DNA from: Shewanella sp. MTB7
GTDB taxonomy: Bacteria; Pseudomonadota; Gammaproteobacteria; Enterobacterales; Shewanellaceae
DNA length: 64,000 nt
Assembly (NCBI RefSeq): GCF_027571385.1
Contig: NZ_CP085636.1
Coordinates: 2,604,001 to 2,668,000, forward strand
Reading direction: 5' to 3'
The notes under the pieces are model-generated. The model ran no database searches, was not told where the DNA came from, and was given only the letters and a program-made list of their open reading frames with translations. Below, piece by piece: positions 18,605-29,400 of this stretch; the stretch's first letter is position 1; each line of letters starts with the position of its first letter. Made by a program: the position numbers and the translations under genes.

Positions 18605-19831
18605 GTGTTAAATCGGGTGTGGTTATTTTTCTTTGTGACAGCGATGTTTGCTATTGTTATTCAACTTCTCAATGGCCATGTTGAGGTGTTATCAACATCA
18701 GTGAAGGCGTTGTTTGATAGTTCAAAACTTGCCGCGGAAATCGCATTGGGTTTAATCGGTGTACTGTCATTGTGGATGGGGCTGATGCGGGTTGGTGAGA
18801 AAGCTGGTGTCGTCGGTTTTTTTGCAAAATTGTTTGAACCTCTGTTGTCTAGACTAATGCCTGATGTGCCTAGAGGCCATCCCGCTTATGGCAGTGTCAC
18901 TATGAACTTAACTGCTAACATTCTCGGGCTAGATAATGCAGCCACTCCTCTTGGGTTAAAAGCGATGCAAGATCTGCAAAGCCTAAATCCAGACAAAGCT
19001 GTTGCTACTAATGCTCAAATTCTATTTTTAGTGCTGAACACCTCATCGGTCACACTCGTTCCCGTAACAGTATTTCTTTATCGTGCTCAACAAGGCGCAG
19101 CGGCGCCGGCTGATATTTTTTTACCAATACTGTTGGCGACAACAGCTTCCACTTTAGCTGGAGTAACAATCGTGTCGCTATTTCAGCGTATCTCATTGTT
19201 TAATACTGTGGTACTAGGTTATGGCGCGTTGATATTTGGTTCTATAACGGCTTTAGTTTTTTATCTAGGAACCTTAAGCATATCGGCAATAGGCACTTTG
19301 TCGACAACGATGGGCAATGGAATATTACTGCTGTTGGTGTTCAGTTTTATACTAGTGGCAGGCTTACGAAAAGTCGCTGTGTATGATGAGTTTATTGTGG
19401 GCGCGAAAGAGGGCTTTGCTCAATCGATAAAGCTTATCCCATATCTGCTTGCTATGCTATTGGCCATCGCATTACTGCGTGCTTCGGGGGCGTTAGATTA
19501 TCTCTTGCATCTTATCTCTTTGATTGTTTCTGTGCTTGGAGGAGACACGCGTTTTGTTGATGCTTTGCCAACAGCGATAATGAAACCTTTTAGTGGCTCT
19601 GGAGCTAGAGGTATGATGTTAGAAACCATGGAGCACCATGGTGTTGATTCATTTGCTGGGCGTTTAGCGGCCATTTTTCAGGGGAGTACAGAAACTACAT
19701 TTTATGTTCTGGCAGTTTATTTCGGAGCTGTGGGCATTAAGAATGGACGGCATGCGTTAGTTTGCGGCTTATCAGCTGATTTAGCGGGGATTATCGCGGC
19801 TATTTTTGTTTGCTACTATTTTTATGGGTAA
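18605..19831 (+). CDS. SpmA-SpmB fusion, nucleoside-recognition (Gate) domain membrane protein
   Basis: The 408-residue integral membrane protein contains two nucleoside-recognition halves. The SpmA-like half has ALGLIGVLSLWMGLMRVGEKAG and NLTANILGLDNAATPLGLKAM; the SpmB-like half has AKEGFAQSIKLIPYLLAMLLA, LPTAIMKPFSGSGARGMM and FQGSTETTFYVLAVYFG. In Bacillus these are two spore-maturation genes; in Shewanella-type organisms they occur fused in non-sporulating cells, so the role is different and unknown, probably transport. AAGGA lies 6 nt before the GTG start. Confidence 0.9.
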   Translation: MLNRVWLFFFVTAMFAIVIQLLNGHVEVLSTSVKALFDSSKLAAEIALGLIGVLSLWMGLMRVGEKAGVVGFFAKLFEPLLSRLMPDVPRGHPAYGSVTMNLTANILGLDNAATPLGLKAMQDLQSLNPDKAVATNAQILFLVLNTSSVTLVPVTVFLYRAQQGAAAPADIFLPILLATTASTLAGVTIVSLFQRISLFNTVVLGYGALIFGSITALVFYLGTLSISAIGTLSTTMGNGILLLLVFSFILVAGLRKVAVYDEFIVGAKEGFAQSIKLIPYLLAMLLAIALLRASGALDYLLHLISLIVSVLGGDTRFVDALPTAIMKPFSGSGARGMMLETMEHHGVDSFAGRLAAIFQGSTETTFYVLAVYFGAVGIKNGRHALVCGLSADLAGIIAAIFVCYYFYG

Positions 19832-19860
19832 GTCATTGTTTATATTTTCTAACGAAATAT

Positions 19861-20754
19861 TTAAAAATGGTAACTGACTGAGAGCATCGGGCCTATAAAG
19901 CTGTAATAAAGATTGTAGTTGGCAACATCAAGGTTAGCCTGAGTCGCTTTTTGAGCATAATCTATGTCAACTTCATAAAAATTGAATGCTGCGCTTATAT
20001 GCCAATTTTCGGTTATCTCTGCTTCGACTCCTGCGCGAACATCGATTAATCCACCTTTGAGATCGTCGAGTTTGATATAAAAATATTGCGCATGGGCTGT
20101 AAATTTAAAACCGGGATAAAACTCATAATCACCATACAATCCAACATCAGGCAGCGGGGCGGTGACACTCTCTTCTATCATTCTATTGGTTGGGGTTGCA
20201 CCACAGCCATCAAAAGCTTTGCTATCGATACAGGCGCCTATATTGCCCTCAAACCCTGTCTCAATAAACATGGCATGAAGTCCAAGTGACAGGCCTAAGT
20301 TGTAGTTATTCCCTTGCATAAAATTATAGCCGTAACCGATACGGGCGATATCGATATTGAGAGTCGTTTTAATTTTTGCACCTAGCTGGATATCATAAAC
20401 TTGATCATCTAGATTTACCTGAAAAGGGGTCGTGATTTGCTGCACTTCAGCGTTACGATGTAACTGTTTCCAGTCAAAATAAACGATGTGCTTATCATTG
20501 AAATGATAAAATACTTCGAAGAAAGGCAAGAATTGTGACTTTTCAAGCTTAAGATCTTCTTCAAAATCAATTTTGAAGTCATTACCTAAAATAGGGTTGG
20601 TGACATCCATACTTGAATTAGAATTCGAGTAAAAGCCACCGATCCGAATAACAGTCTTACTATCGTTATTCTGTGAACGGGTATCTGTATCTTGGGCCCA
20701 ACAAGGTACAGATACTAATAGACTTAATACGGAAATGCCTATTTTTTCTAACAT
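19861..20754 (-). CDS. Putative outer-membrane beta-barrel protein
   Basis: The 297-residue protein has a signal peptide (MLEKIGISVLSLLVSVPCWAQ) and ends in Phe, the usual last residue of outer-membrane barrels. Alternating hydrophobic strands rich in Tyr and Phe occur throughout (DIARIGYGYNFMQG, GLYGDYEFYPGFKFTAHAQYFYIKL). A loop with GACIDSKAFDGCG could be disulfide-linked. I do not recognise a named family. The ATG at 20754 is chosen over one at 20772 because GGAG is suitably placed and the signal peptide starts cleanly. It is convergent with the SpmA-SpmB gene with only about 30 bp between stops. Confidence 0.8.
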   Translation of the reverse strand: MLEKIGISVLSLLVSVPCWAQDTDTRSQNNDSKTVIRIGGFYSNSNSSMDVTNPILGNDFKIDFEEDLKLEKSQFLPFFEVFYHFNDKHIVYFDWKQLHRNAEVQQITTPFQVNLDDQVYDIQLGAKIKTTLNIDIARIGYGYNFMQGNNYNLGLSLGLHAMFIETGFEGNIGACIDSKAFDGCGATPTNRMIEESVTAPLPDVGLYGDYEFYPGFKFTAHAQYFYIKLDDLKGGLIDVRAGVEAEITENWHISAAFNFYEVDIDYAQKATQANLDVANYNLYYSFIGPMLSVSYHF

Positions 20755-21009
20755 TGAGGCGACTCCAATCATTACATTATCATTATTTCTTTTTTAAGTC
20801 ATTGATTCTATTGGTTTGAATCTTAACTGTCGTACTATGGTATCAGATTTTACTCGCTTGTGAGTGATTTGTGTAAAAAAGTGTTAATGAGTTTGTTTTC
20901 ATGAGGATCGAGCACGGAAGTCATACTGAGTTAGCTTATTTTAATGGGCAACACAGTATGCGCTTGTGGCTTTGTGGTTAAAGTGTGTTTGAAAGGATGC
21001 TAAATGAAA

Positions 21010-21381
21010 TTAAAGATAGCGCGTCCCGAGCACTACAGCCCACGTAATGACGCACAGAGCAAGGCTCATAAAAACGGCCGCCGATGCAATATCTTTGGCT
21101 TGTCCGCTTAGCACATGAATCTCATCGCCAACTCTGTCTACAACAGCCTCAACAGCTGAATTTAACAGCTCAACAATTAAAACGATGAACAGGGTTAATA
21201 TCAATAGCAAGCGCTCTACAGTACTAATATCAACAAAAAGAGCGATAGGCAGCATTAAAAATGCCAGTACTAGCTCTTGTCTAAATGCTGCTTCATGTAT
21301 CCAGGCGGATTTAAGCCCTTTCATTGAGAAGCCCGTCGCTCTAAATACGCGTTTAATACCGTGATTATTTTCAGGTTTCAT
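21010..21381 (-). CDS. dgkA: Diacylglycerol kinase
   Basis: The 123-residue inner-membrane enzyme recycles diacylglycerol to phosphatidic acid. It has the N-terminal amphipathic stretch GIKRVFRATGFSMKGLKSAWIHEAAFRQEL, three membrane helices and the catalytic motif ELLNSAVEAVVDRV. The length matches E. coli DgkA (122). It is divergent from the ligase gene with about 180 bp between starts. Confidence 0.97.
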   Translation of the reverse strand: MKPENNHGIKRVFRATGFSMKGLKSAWIHEAAFRQELVLAFLMLPIALFVDISTVERLLLILTLFIVLIVELLNSAVEAVVDRVGDEIHVLSGQAKDIASAAVFMSLALCVITWAVVLGTRYL

Positions 21382-21564
21382 ATTGGTCCAAAGTCAATTT
21401 GTTAGCTATTTTGTTTTTTTGCAGTGAATTTTCGCAAGAGTATAACACTGTGAAAATATGAGACCAATTTCAAATAGTTTGGTTCATGTTCTACACTCAT
21501 CTTTATTGAGCCATGTTTCAGGTTAATGGAATTAATCTGACGGTATTATACGAAGGAACGTTTT

Positions 21565-22464
21565 ATGAAAAAGCATTTTTATCAGTTATTTGTAATTCTA
21601 TTATTTCCCCTGATGATATTTCCAACACTAGCAGGCATCCAATTAGATGAAATAGCTAAGTATCAAGATCCGTTGCACTCAGCAGCTAAGCCTGTAAAAC
21701 ATCGGATACAACTCGCGACGAATGCCAAAATAGAGGGGGATATAAATGACTATCTTGTGAGTGAAAAGCTTGATGGTGTCAGAGGGTACTGGGATGGAGA
21801 GCAGCTGTTTACTCGTGGGGACAACGCCATTTCAGCCCCAAAATGGTTTACCCAAGGTTTCCCTGACTACCCGTTAGAAGGTGAGTTATGGATGGGGAGA
21901 GGGACCTTTGAGCAGATGTCTGGCTTAGTTAGGCGGAAAATTGCGGTGGATAATGACTGGAGAACGGTTAAGTTTATGGTGTTTGATCTCCCTGAAAGTT
22001 CATTATCTTTTGGACTTCGATATCAACATTTTGTTAAAACATTAGCCAATAAATCGGCCTACTTGTCTGTTATTGAACAGAAGCACGTCACCACTTTAGA
22101 TGAATTAGATACCTGGTTGGCACGCGTCGTTAATCAAGGCGGAGAGGGGCTTATGCTGCATCATCAAACTTCGCTCTATATTGCAGGTCGTAATAAAGAT
22201 TTAATCAAACTTAAGCCATTTTTTGATGCCGAAGCAACAGTGATTAGTCATATACAGGGGAAGGGGCAATTTGAGGGCATACTTGGCTCAATACTGGTTG
22301 AAACTCCAGCAGGGATCCGCTTTAAGATTGGTACGGGTTTTACGTTAGAAGAGCGTCGAAATCCACCTGAGGTGGGGGTTATGGTGACGTATAAATATTC
22401 TGGATTAACCCAGAAGGGAACCCCTAGATTTGCCAGCTTTTTGCGGGTAAGGTTGAAAGAGTAA
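21565..22464 (+). CDS. ATP-dependent DNA ligase with signal peptide (LigE-like)
   Basis: The 299-residue protein begins with a signal peptide (residues 1-23, cleavage near TLA). The nucleotidyltransferase motif I is SEKLDGVRG with Lys68 as the predicted AMP acceptor; further motifs are GELWMGRG, FMVFDLPE, GEGLMLHH and DLIKLKP, then an OB-fold (ILGSILVETP, FKIGTGFT). It has no DNA-binding or other extra domain, like the minimal periplasmic ATP ligases of Vibrio, Haemophilus and Neisseria. The essential ligase of the cell would be the NAD-dependent LigA. A role in sealing DNA during uptake or biofilm life is suggested for the family; it is not shown here. The ribosome binding site is AAGGAACG. 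Confidence 0.93.
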   Translation: MKKHFYQLFVILLFPLMIFPTLAGIQLDEIAKYQDPLHSAAKPVKHRIQLATNAKIEGDINDYLVSEKLDGVRGYWDGEQLFTRGDNAISAPKWFTQGFPDYPLEGELWMGRGTFEQMSGLVRRKIAVDNDWRTVKFMVFDLPESSLSFGLRYQHFVKTLANKSAYLSVIEQKHVTTLDELDTWLARVVNQGGEGLMLHHQTSLYIAGRNKDLIKLKPFFDAEATVISHIQGKGQFEGILGSILVETPAGIRFKIGTGFTLEERRNPPEVGVMVTYKYSGLTQKGTPRFASFLRVRLKE

Positions 22465-22591
22465 ACATTAAATGTGTGTAACCTTTTTTGATTGAACAGA
22501 GCTGTGATAACTTGATTATTAAACTAACAGAAAATACGATTTGAATTGGATCTGAGCTTTATGCTCTTACATGACAAGTTGATGCTCTCAT

Positions 22592-22620
22592 AAAAGCCAA
22601 TATGCAAACTATTGGCTTTT
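22592..22620. terminator. Bidirectional terminator between ligase and YlqF-type GTPase genes
   Basis: AAAAGCCAATA and TATTGGCTTTT pair across a 7-nt loop and give short U-runs on either strand, fitting two convergent genes. Confidence 0.8.
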
Positions 22621-22652
22621 ATGTTTATGAGCAATCATTCTCTAGAAACTAT

Positions 22653-23591
22653 TTACTTATGTCGTTTACCCGAACGTTTGAGCATTTCTGCTTCATCTTT
22701 AGCGAGTTGTATCGCCTCTTTTTTCGCTTTTAAGATCGCCACTTCGGCTTTTTCAATCTCTGCCATCTCAGGTGTTTCTAAAGACAGTTGCCCCATTTTT
22801 CCTGAGCGGAACTCATGAAGTATGAGCTCTGATACTTTGTGTAGGTCAATACGTCCGCCTGGACGCAGGGCGCCTCGACTACGACCTATAGCTTCTAAAA
22901 GTTCAATATCTGTTTTAGGAAGCTCTTTTAACTTGTAGCGCTCAGCTATTGCTTCGGGATATGCGTGAAGAAAATACTCAGCAGCAAACATGGCGACATC
23001 TTCATATTCCATTGCCGTATCTTTAATTGCGCCCGTGACCGCTAAGCGATAGCTACTTTTGTCATTATCGACCTTCGGCCATAAAATGCCAGGCGTGTCA
23101 GAGAGTACAATGCCATTTCTAAGGTTTATGCGCTGCTGAACTTTAGTGACAGCAGGCTCGTTACCTGTTTTCGCTATGGTTCTACCTGCTAGCGTATTGA
23201 TGATGGTGGATTTACCTACGTTAGGGATCCCCATTATCATGGTACGGATATCTTTTTCCATCTTGTCTCGGCTTGGCACAAACTTACGACAAAGTTCAGG
23301 AATTTTTCTAACTTGACCGGCTTGTAAGGTGGTGATGGCCATTGCCTTTACCCCTTGCTCACGCTCTAAGTATTCAATCCAACGCTGAGTAACTTCAGGA
23401 TCGGCAAGATCTGATTTATTCAACAGTTTGATACAGGGTTTATCACCACGTAATATCGATATGACAGGGTTTTCACTACTATAAGGGATCCTTGCATCCA
23501 GCACTTCAATAACCAGATCGACTTGAGGCATTACCTCTTCGATCTCTTTACGTGCCTTATGCATATGTCCTGGGTACCACTGAATTGCCAT
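22653..23591 (-). CDS. ylqF: Ribosome biogenesis GTPase YlqF/RbgA type
   Basis: The 312-residue protein is a circularly permuted GTPase: the G4 motif (LLNKSDLAD) precedes G1 (GIPNVGKSTIIN) and G3 (SDTPGILWP). The N-terminus IQWYPGHMHKARKEIEEVM is diagnostic of YlqF/RbgA, which in Bacillus acts late in 50S subunit assembly. The C-terminal helix ends in a lysine-rich tail (EMLKRSGKRHK). It stands alone with its own hairpin downstream. Confidence 0.93.
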   Translation of the reverse strand: MAIQWYPGHMHKARKEIEEVMPQVDLVIEVLDARIPYSSENPVISILRGDKPCIKLLNKSDLADPEVTQRWIEYLEREQGVKAMAITTLQAGQVRKIPELCRKFVPSRDKMEKDIRTMIMGIPNVGKSTIINTLAGRTIAKTGNEPAVTKVQQRINLRNGIVLSDTPGILWPKVDNDKSSYRLAVTGAIKDTAMEYEDVAMFAAEYFLHAYPEAIAERYKLKELPKTDIELLEAIGRSRGALRPGGRIDLHKVSELILHEFRSGKMGQLSLETPEMAEIEKAEVAILKAKKEAIQLAKDEAEMLKRSGKRHK

Positions 23592-23660
23592 GTAAACGCC
23601 CTGTCTCTCAAAATCTTAATGGGGGAGATTTTACCTTGTTAAGGTAAATTTTAACAAATA

Positions 23661-23682
23661 AAAAGCGCCTTTTGGCGCTTTT
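23661..23682. terminator. Intrinsic terminator after the 2OG-Fe(II) oxygenase gene
   Basis: AAAAGCGCC/GGCGCTTTT with a TTTT loop lies between two minus-strand genes, just after the oxygenase stop. Confidence 0.82.
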
Positions 23683-23697
23683 ATTAGAGGGAAAGGG

Positions 23698-24537
23698 TTA
23701 AATAACGCCCAATTCTCTTAATCGCTCCATCAAGTAACTATCTGCTGTGTATCTGTCAGACAAAACGACGTCAGGACTGGGGTGTAAAAATAGTGGTAAC
23801 GATACACGTGATTTTGATTTATCAACGCCTTTGGGGTTAATCACCCTATGACATGTTGATGGATAATATCCACCAGAGGCTTCTTGCAACATATCACCGA
23901 TATTGATAATGATATTGCCAAAATCACTGGGGACATCTACCCAGGAACCGTCTTTAACTTGTACTTGTAATCCAGGTTCATTCGCTGCAGGCAGTACAGT
24001 GATTAAATTAATATCTTCATGGGCGGCAGCGCGGATAGCCCCCATCTCTTCATCACCTGACATAGGAGGGTAATGAAGTACCCTGAGTAAGGTTTTTTGA
24101 CTATTTTCGATCATCTGTGGAAGCGCCATAGAGAATCTCTCTTTGACATCATCGGGTGCGTAAGATTCGATCCAACCTAGGAGTTCTTGTGCTAATGTAT
24201 TGGCTTTTTTATAATAGGTAAGGATATTTTCTCTTAACGAATCTGGAATGCGCCCCCAAGGATAAACATGATAATACTCTTTAATGTCCTTAACCGTATG
24301 TCCTTTTGCGGTTTCAGAGATCTCAGCAGGAAAGAAGCCATCTTGTGTTTCAGGTTTAAAGAGGTAGTCGCGCTTCTCTTGTGTATTGAAAAATGCTTGC
24401 CACTCTACATAAATCGCCTGAACTAATGCTTTGTCGATGGGGTGGTTACTCAACACACCAAAGCCAGTTTCTCTTAGTGATTTTACAAACTTTTCAGCAT
24501 TGTCTTGTGCTTGGTAATCTATGGTTTCTAGTTTCAT
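23698..24537 (-). CDS. 2-oxoglutarate/Fe(II) dioxygenase, isopenicillin-N-synthase family
   Basis: The 279-residue protein has the double-stranded beta-helix iron site HxD...H: His173 and Asp175 in AAHEDINLITVL and His230 in STCHRVINP, plus the 2-oxoglutarate-binding R-x-S (Arg244, Ser246) in SRVSLPLFLHP. The N-terminal part (GFGVLSNHPID) is the DIOX_N-type helical region. It therefore hydroxylates or otherwise oxidises a small molecule; the substrate is unknown. It is a single gene between two hairpins. Confidence 0.9.
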   Translation of the reverse strand: MKLETIDYQAQDNAEKFVKSLRETGFGVLSNHPIDKALVQAIYVEWQAFFNTQEKRDYLFKPETQDGFFPAEISETAKGHTVKDIKEYYHVYPWGRIPDSLRENILTYYKKANTLAQELLGWIESYAPDDVKERFSMALPQMIENSQKTLLRVLHYPPMSGDEEMGAIRAAAHEDINLITVLPAANEPGLQVQVKDGSWVDVPSDFGNIIINIGDMLQEASGGYYPSTCHRVINPKGVDKSKSRVSLPLFLHPSPDVVLSDRYTADSYLMERLRELGVI

Positions 24538-24679
24538 CTCTGTTCACTTTTAGTTAGTCTGGCGCTAGTTTAACGAGGCTAAAGCGGTAGAGCAAATAAG
24601 TGTGACTAAAATCACTGAATGATTGTTCACTGCTTGGACTTGTATCAAGTTGATACTATTGAAGATAAATAGGAGCAAT

Positions 24680-24710
24680 AAAAAAGGCGAACCATAGGTT
24701 CACCTTTTTT
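24680..24710 (-). terminator. Intrinsic terminator of the SulP gene
   Basis: On the minus strand AAAAAAGGTGAACC pairs with GGTTCGCCTTTTTT (one U-G wobble) across a 3-nt loop; the plus strand would have a C-A mismatch, so it serves the minus-strand gene. Confidence 0.85.
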
Positions 24711-24733
24711 ATTGCTATATTGCCATAGCAATA

Positions 24734-26290
24734 TTAATCAAGCTTATCATCTGCAATTTTGTAATGTGGATCTTCAATTAAATTAACCTCAACCAAGTCA
24801 CCTGCTTTATGAAGTAACTTTTTACAGTCGTTACTCAGGTGTCTAAGGTGCAGTTTTTTACCACTAGAACCATAGCGCTCGGCTAAGGTATCAATTGCAT
24901 CCAATGCCGAGTGATCACACACTCGAGAATTTTGGAAATCAACAATTACATCATCTGGATCGGTATTTGAATTAAAGAGGTCTAAGAAGTCTGCGACAGA
25001 GCCGAAGAAAAGCGGTCCATTTAATTTGTAAACTTTCCAACCATTGGCATCAACGCTGACTTCAACATTGATGTGCTTGGCATGTTCCCAGGCAAATACG
25101 AGGGCAGATACAATCACACCGACGAATACAGCAAAGGCTAGATCGGTAAACACAGTCACTATGGTTACGAGCACAATAACGAAAGCATCATGCTTAGGCA
25201 CTTTACTCATGACTTTAAAGCTAGCCCATTCGAATGTGCCAAGTACAACCATAAACATCACACCGACAAGGGCTGCCAATGGGATCATCTCTATTAGTGC
25301 AGAGCCAAAAAGAATAAAGCCTAGCAGAGCAAGTGCCGCGGTAATACCCGATAAACGTCCACGTCCACCTGAGTTTATGTTGATCATAGACTGACCAATC
25401 ATGGCGCAACCACCCATGGCACCAAAGAAACCACTGGTGATATTACCTACGCCTTGTCCTATGCACTCTTTGTTACCTTTACCACGGGTATTGGTCATCT
25501 CATCTATCACCGTTAAGGTTAATAGTGATTCGATTAGGCCAACGGCGGCAAGAATAAGAGAATAGGGCAGAATGATATATAAGGTTTCTAAACTAAAGGA
25601 GACTGCTGGAATTGAAAAGGTTGGTAAACTTCCTGCAATTGTCGCATTTTCATCACCACTCATGGATTTCAGAAAGTCTAATACAGTACGTGTATCGAGG
25701 TCTAAGAACACGACTAATAAAGTCACTGTCACAATAGCGGCAAGTGAAGAGGGGATTGCTGTGGTTAGCTTAGGTAAAAACTGAATAATCGCCATTGTCA
25801 GTAGGACAAGGCCGAGCATTAAAGCGAGTTGGTCCATGGGGAGCCAGCTTAAAAGACCATTTGCATCCGGTGCTTTAAATTGGCCGAGTTGAGCAAGAAA
25901 AATCACAATGGCTAAACCGTTAACAAAACCTATCATTACTGGATAGGGAACGATACGAATAAACTTCCCTAATTTGAACAAACCGAACGTTACTTGAATA
26001 AGACCCGCAAGTACAACTGCTGCGAACAAGTATGGAACACCATGTTCAGCAACAAGCGCAACCATAACAACGGCCATAGCCCCTGTTGCACCAGAGATCA
26101 TACCCGGCCGTCCACCGATAACTGCGGTTATTAATCCCATAATAAATGCAGCGTATAAACCTACCATAGGCTCAACACCTGCGACAAAAGCAAATGCCAC
26201 TGCCTCAGGAACGAGCGCGAGTGCAACTGTTAATCCAGAGAGAATATCTGCTTTACTGCTGGCAGTTTTGTGACGAATAAGATCAAACAT
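24734..26290 (-). CDS. SulP/SLC26 family anion transporter with STAS domain
   Basis: The 518-residue inner-membrane protein shows the SulP core: [51 protein letters not shown], and about a dozen membrane segments. A cytoplasmic STAS domain follows at about residues 405-510 ([36 protein letters not shown]). SulP members move sulfate, bicarbonate or dicarboxylates with Na+ or H+; which one here cannot be read. It is transcribed alone. Confidence 0.93.
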   Translation of the reverse strand: MFDLIRHKTASSKADILSGLTVALALVPEAVAFAFVAGVEPMVGLYAAFIMGLITAVIGGRPGMISGATGAMAVVMVALVAEHGVPYLFAAVVLAGLIQVTFGLFKLGKFIRIVPYPVMIGFVNGLAIVIFLAQLGQFKAPDANGLLSWLPMDQLALMLGLVLLTMAIIQFLPKLTTAIPSSLAAIVTVTLLVVFLDLDTRTVLDFLKSMSGDENATIAGSLPTFSIPAVSFSLETLYIILPYSLILAAVGLIESLLTLTVIDEMTNTRGKGNKECIGQGVGNITSGFFGAMGGCAMIGQSMININSGGRGRLSGITAALALLGFILFGSALIEMIPLAALVGVMFMVVLGTFEWASFKVMSKVPKHDAFVIVLVTIVTVFTDLAFAVFVGVIVSALVFAWEHAKHINVEVSVDANGWKVYKLNGPLFFGSVADFLDLFNSNTDPDDVIVDFQNSRVCDHSALDAIDTLAERYGSSGKKLHLRHLSNDCKKLLHKAGDLVEVNLIEDPHYKIADDKLD

Positions 26291-26379
26291 TTAGCCCCTG
26301 TTATTAGTATGTTGTGTACATTGAATTACGGTGGCGAATACTAACAAATTATCCGCAATATACCTATTGATATGACATG

Positions 26380-26409
26380 AAAAAGCCATGCATTGCTGCA
26401 TGGCTTTTT
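26380..26409 (-). terminator. Intrinsic terminator of rne
   Basis: AAAAAGCCATGCA pairs with TGCATGGCTTTTT across a 4-nt loop, about 25 bp after the rne stop; the U-tract is on both sides. Confidence 0.88.
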
Positions 26410-26431
26410 GAAATACAGCTAAATGATTAGA

Positions 26432-29400
26432 TTATGGCTTAATCATTTCAGAGTTTGCTGTATTTACATTTTTAGCTGCTCTAACTGGTTGTGAGCCTTC
26501 AGTCGTCTCATATTGACGGCCCATTGGGGTCGCAATATTTTCTCGGCTCTGAACAACAGGTTTCGTCATATCAGAGGTCACCATAGTACCGAAGCGACTA
26601 CCGCTAGCTGGTTTTACTTTTACAGCTGGTGCAGTAACAATTTGAGGAGCTACTTGTGGAGCTACTTGTGGAGCTACTTGTGGAGCTACTTGTGGAGCTA
26701 CTTGTGGAGCTACTTGTGGAGCTACAGGGAGAACAGCTTCCACTTTAGTTGGCATCTCTGGTTTAGTTGGTGCTGCTGATGCAGTAGCTTCTACTTTAGC
26801 AGACACTTCAGGCTTAGCAGGTGCTGCAGTCGCAACCGATACAGTGGTTTCTACTTTAGCTGGCACTTCAGGTTTAGCTGGTACAGTAGCTTCGACTTTA
26901 GCTGCTACTTCAGGTTTAGCTGGTGCAACTGATACAGAGGCTTCTACTTTAGCAGGCACTTCAGACTTTGCAGGTGCAGCTGCTGCAACTGATACCGTGG
27001 CTTTTACTTTAGCAGGCACTTCAGGCTTAGCTGGTGCAACTGATACACTGGCTTCAGCTTTAACTGGTACTTCAGGCTTAGCAGGTGCAGCTGTTGGAAC
27101 AGATACATTGGCTTCAGTTTTAACTGGTACTTCAGGCTTAGCAGGTGCTGCAGTTGCAACCGATACAGAAGACTCTGAAGCTACAGATGCAGACATTGAC
27201 GCTGCTTTAGATTCATTAGCTTGATTTTCAACTTCAGTTTCATTGGTAATAAAAACAGGAGCTGAGTCAGTAGACATTTCTGTTGAATCTTCATCACGAC
27301 GACGACGTTGACCCGCGGCTCGAAGATGACGCGGACTACGACGGCTACGACGTTGACCATCACGAGAGTCAGCTTCTTTGTCTTCAACAAGCTGGGGAGC
27401 AGAGCTATCGATAGTGTCTTCAGTCATCTCCTTGATGTCTGACTCTTTCTCAGTCGCATCTGCAGGTACGCTGCTAACTTCAATTGACTTAGCTTCTGGT
27501 GAACTAGCTGCAATAGACTCTACTTCAACAGAGAGTGTATCAGTCGTTATTGGAGATGTTTCAACTTCAGTTTTGACGACTTCAACTTGAGATGTGCTTT
27601 CTAGAGTTTGTTCAGTTGCAGTCACCTCGTCAGTTTCTGTTTTTGACTTCACTTTTCTTGGCTGACGCTTAGGACGTGCCAGCTTCTCTTCAGTCGCTTT
27701 AGGCTGTGCTTGCTCTAGCTCTTGTGGAGCGGCAGATACTTCTAGACTAGCTTCATTATCTACGCGAACTTTACGACGCATATTACGACGTTGACGACGC
27801 TCTCTTGCTACTTCTTCCTTTGGCGGCTCAATTGATTCGCCATCAGTATTTTTTTGATTACGTGTCGGTTTCGTGTCCTGACGAACTTGACGTTTAACTT
27901 GCTCATCTTTTTCTTTGTTAACTGGAGTCTCTTTATTCGAATCAACACTCTTGTTACGGCTGTTACGTGGATTACGCTCTCTCTTATCGTTAGACTGATC
28001 TTTGTCGTCACGCGGACGGCGGTCATTACGGCGAGTATTGCGTCGTGCATTCTTGTTTTGAGCATTTTGCTCTGATTGCTGAGGCTTCTTAGTTTCTGCC
28101 TCTTTTTTCTCTTCAGACTTGAATAGTGCACCAATGGCTGAGAAGAATTTAGCCATTAAGCTTGGTTCAGAATCTTTTTTCGGCGTTACTTTTACAGCAG
28201 CCTTAGGAGATAAGTCTGCTGCCGTTTTAATTGGAGCTGAGAAACCTTTTAGTGCCGGCTCCGGCGAAGCAGTACGCTCTAGCTTACGTGGCTCGTAAAG
28301 TTTAGCTTCAGGTTGTTCAAGCAGTTTGTAGCTAGACTCACTGATCTGATCATCTTTACGGTGACGTGAAACGCGATAATCTGGTGTGGTCATATTTGGA
28401 TCTGGGATCACATAGATTTCAACATTATGACGTTGTTCTGTTATACGAATAGCTTTACGCTTCTCGTTAAGCAGGAAGGCGGCAACATCAACTGGAACAA
28501 CAGCTTCTATTTGTGACGTGTTCTCTTTTATAGCTTCTTCTTCCATCAAACGCAAAATGGAAAGCGCTAAAGATTCAGTTCCACGAATAGTACCTTGACC
28601 ATGACAGCGTGGACATAAGTGCGCGGCTGATTCTTCAAGAGAAGGGCGAAGACGCTGACGTGACATCTCCATCAGACCAAATCGAGAGATACGCCCTAGT
28701 TGAACACGTGCTCTGTCGTGATGTACAGCATCGCGCATTCTGTTCTCAACTTCACGTTGATGACGTACAGGCGTCATGTCGATGAAATCAATAACCACAA
28801 GACCACCTAAATCTCGTAGGCGTAGTTGACGTGCAATCTCGTCTGCAGCTTCAAGGTTGGTATTGAGTGCAGTTTCTTCAATATCACTGCCTTTCGTTGC
28901 ACGGGCAGAGTTAATATCGATAGAAGTTAGTGCTTCAGTTGGATCAATAACAATTGAACCACCAGACGGAAGACGTACTTCACGTTGGAAAGCAGATTCA
29001 ATTTGAGTTTCAATTTGGTAATGAGTAAACAGTGGAACTTCAGCTTCATACTGCTTAATACGATCAACAAAATCAGGACGAACCAGAGATACGTGCTGTT
29101 TAGCATCTTCAAAGACACGAGGATGATCAATAAGTACTTCGCCTACGTCACGACGTAAATAGTCACGAATAGCACGAACGATAACATTACTTTCCTGATG
29201 AATTAAGAAAGGTGCAGGACGACTGTCTGCCGCTTCTCTAATCGCAGTCCAATGATGCTCTAGAACTTTAAGATCCCATTTAAGTTCAGTTGAATCTTTG
29301 CCAACACCAGCAGTACGAACAATTAAGCCCATTCCATGTGGCACTTCAAGCTCAGACAAAGCGGTCTTTAATTCAGTACGCTCATCCCCTTCGATGCGAC

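Noticed and set aside
26646..26725. CRISPR-like regular repeat
   Set aside because: Units are 12 bp with no spacers, in frame inside rne; it is a coding tandem repeat.
26513..27224. Plus-strand frames rich in WSYL and LAGTSG repeats over the rne 3' half
   Set aside because: They are antisense shadows of the repeated VAPQ and [11 protein letters not shown] codons of rne; no ribosome binding site or family match.
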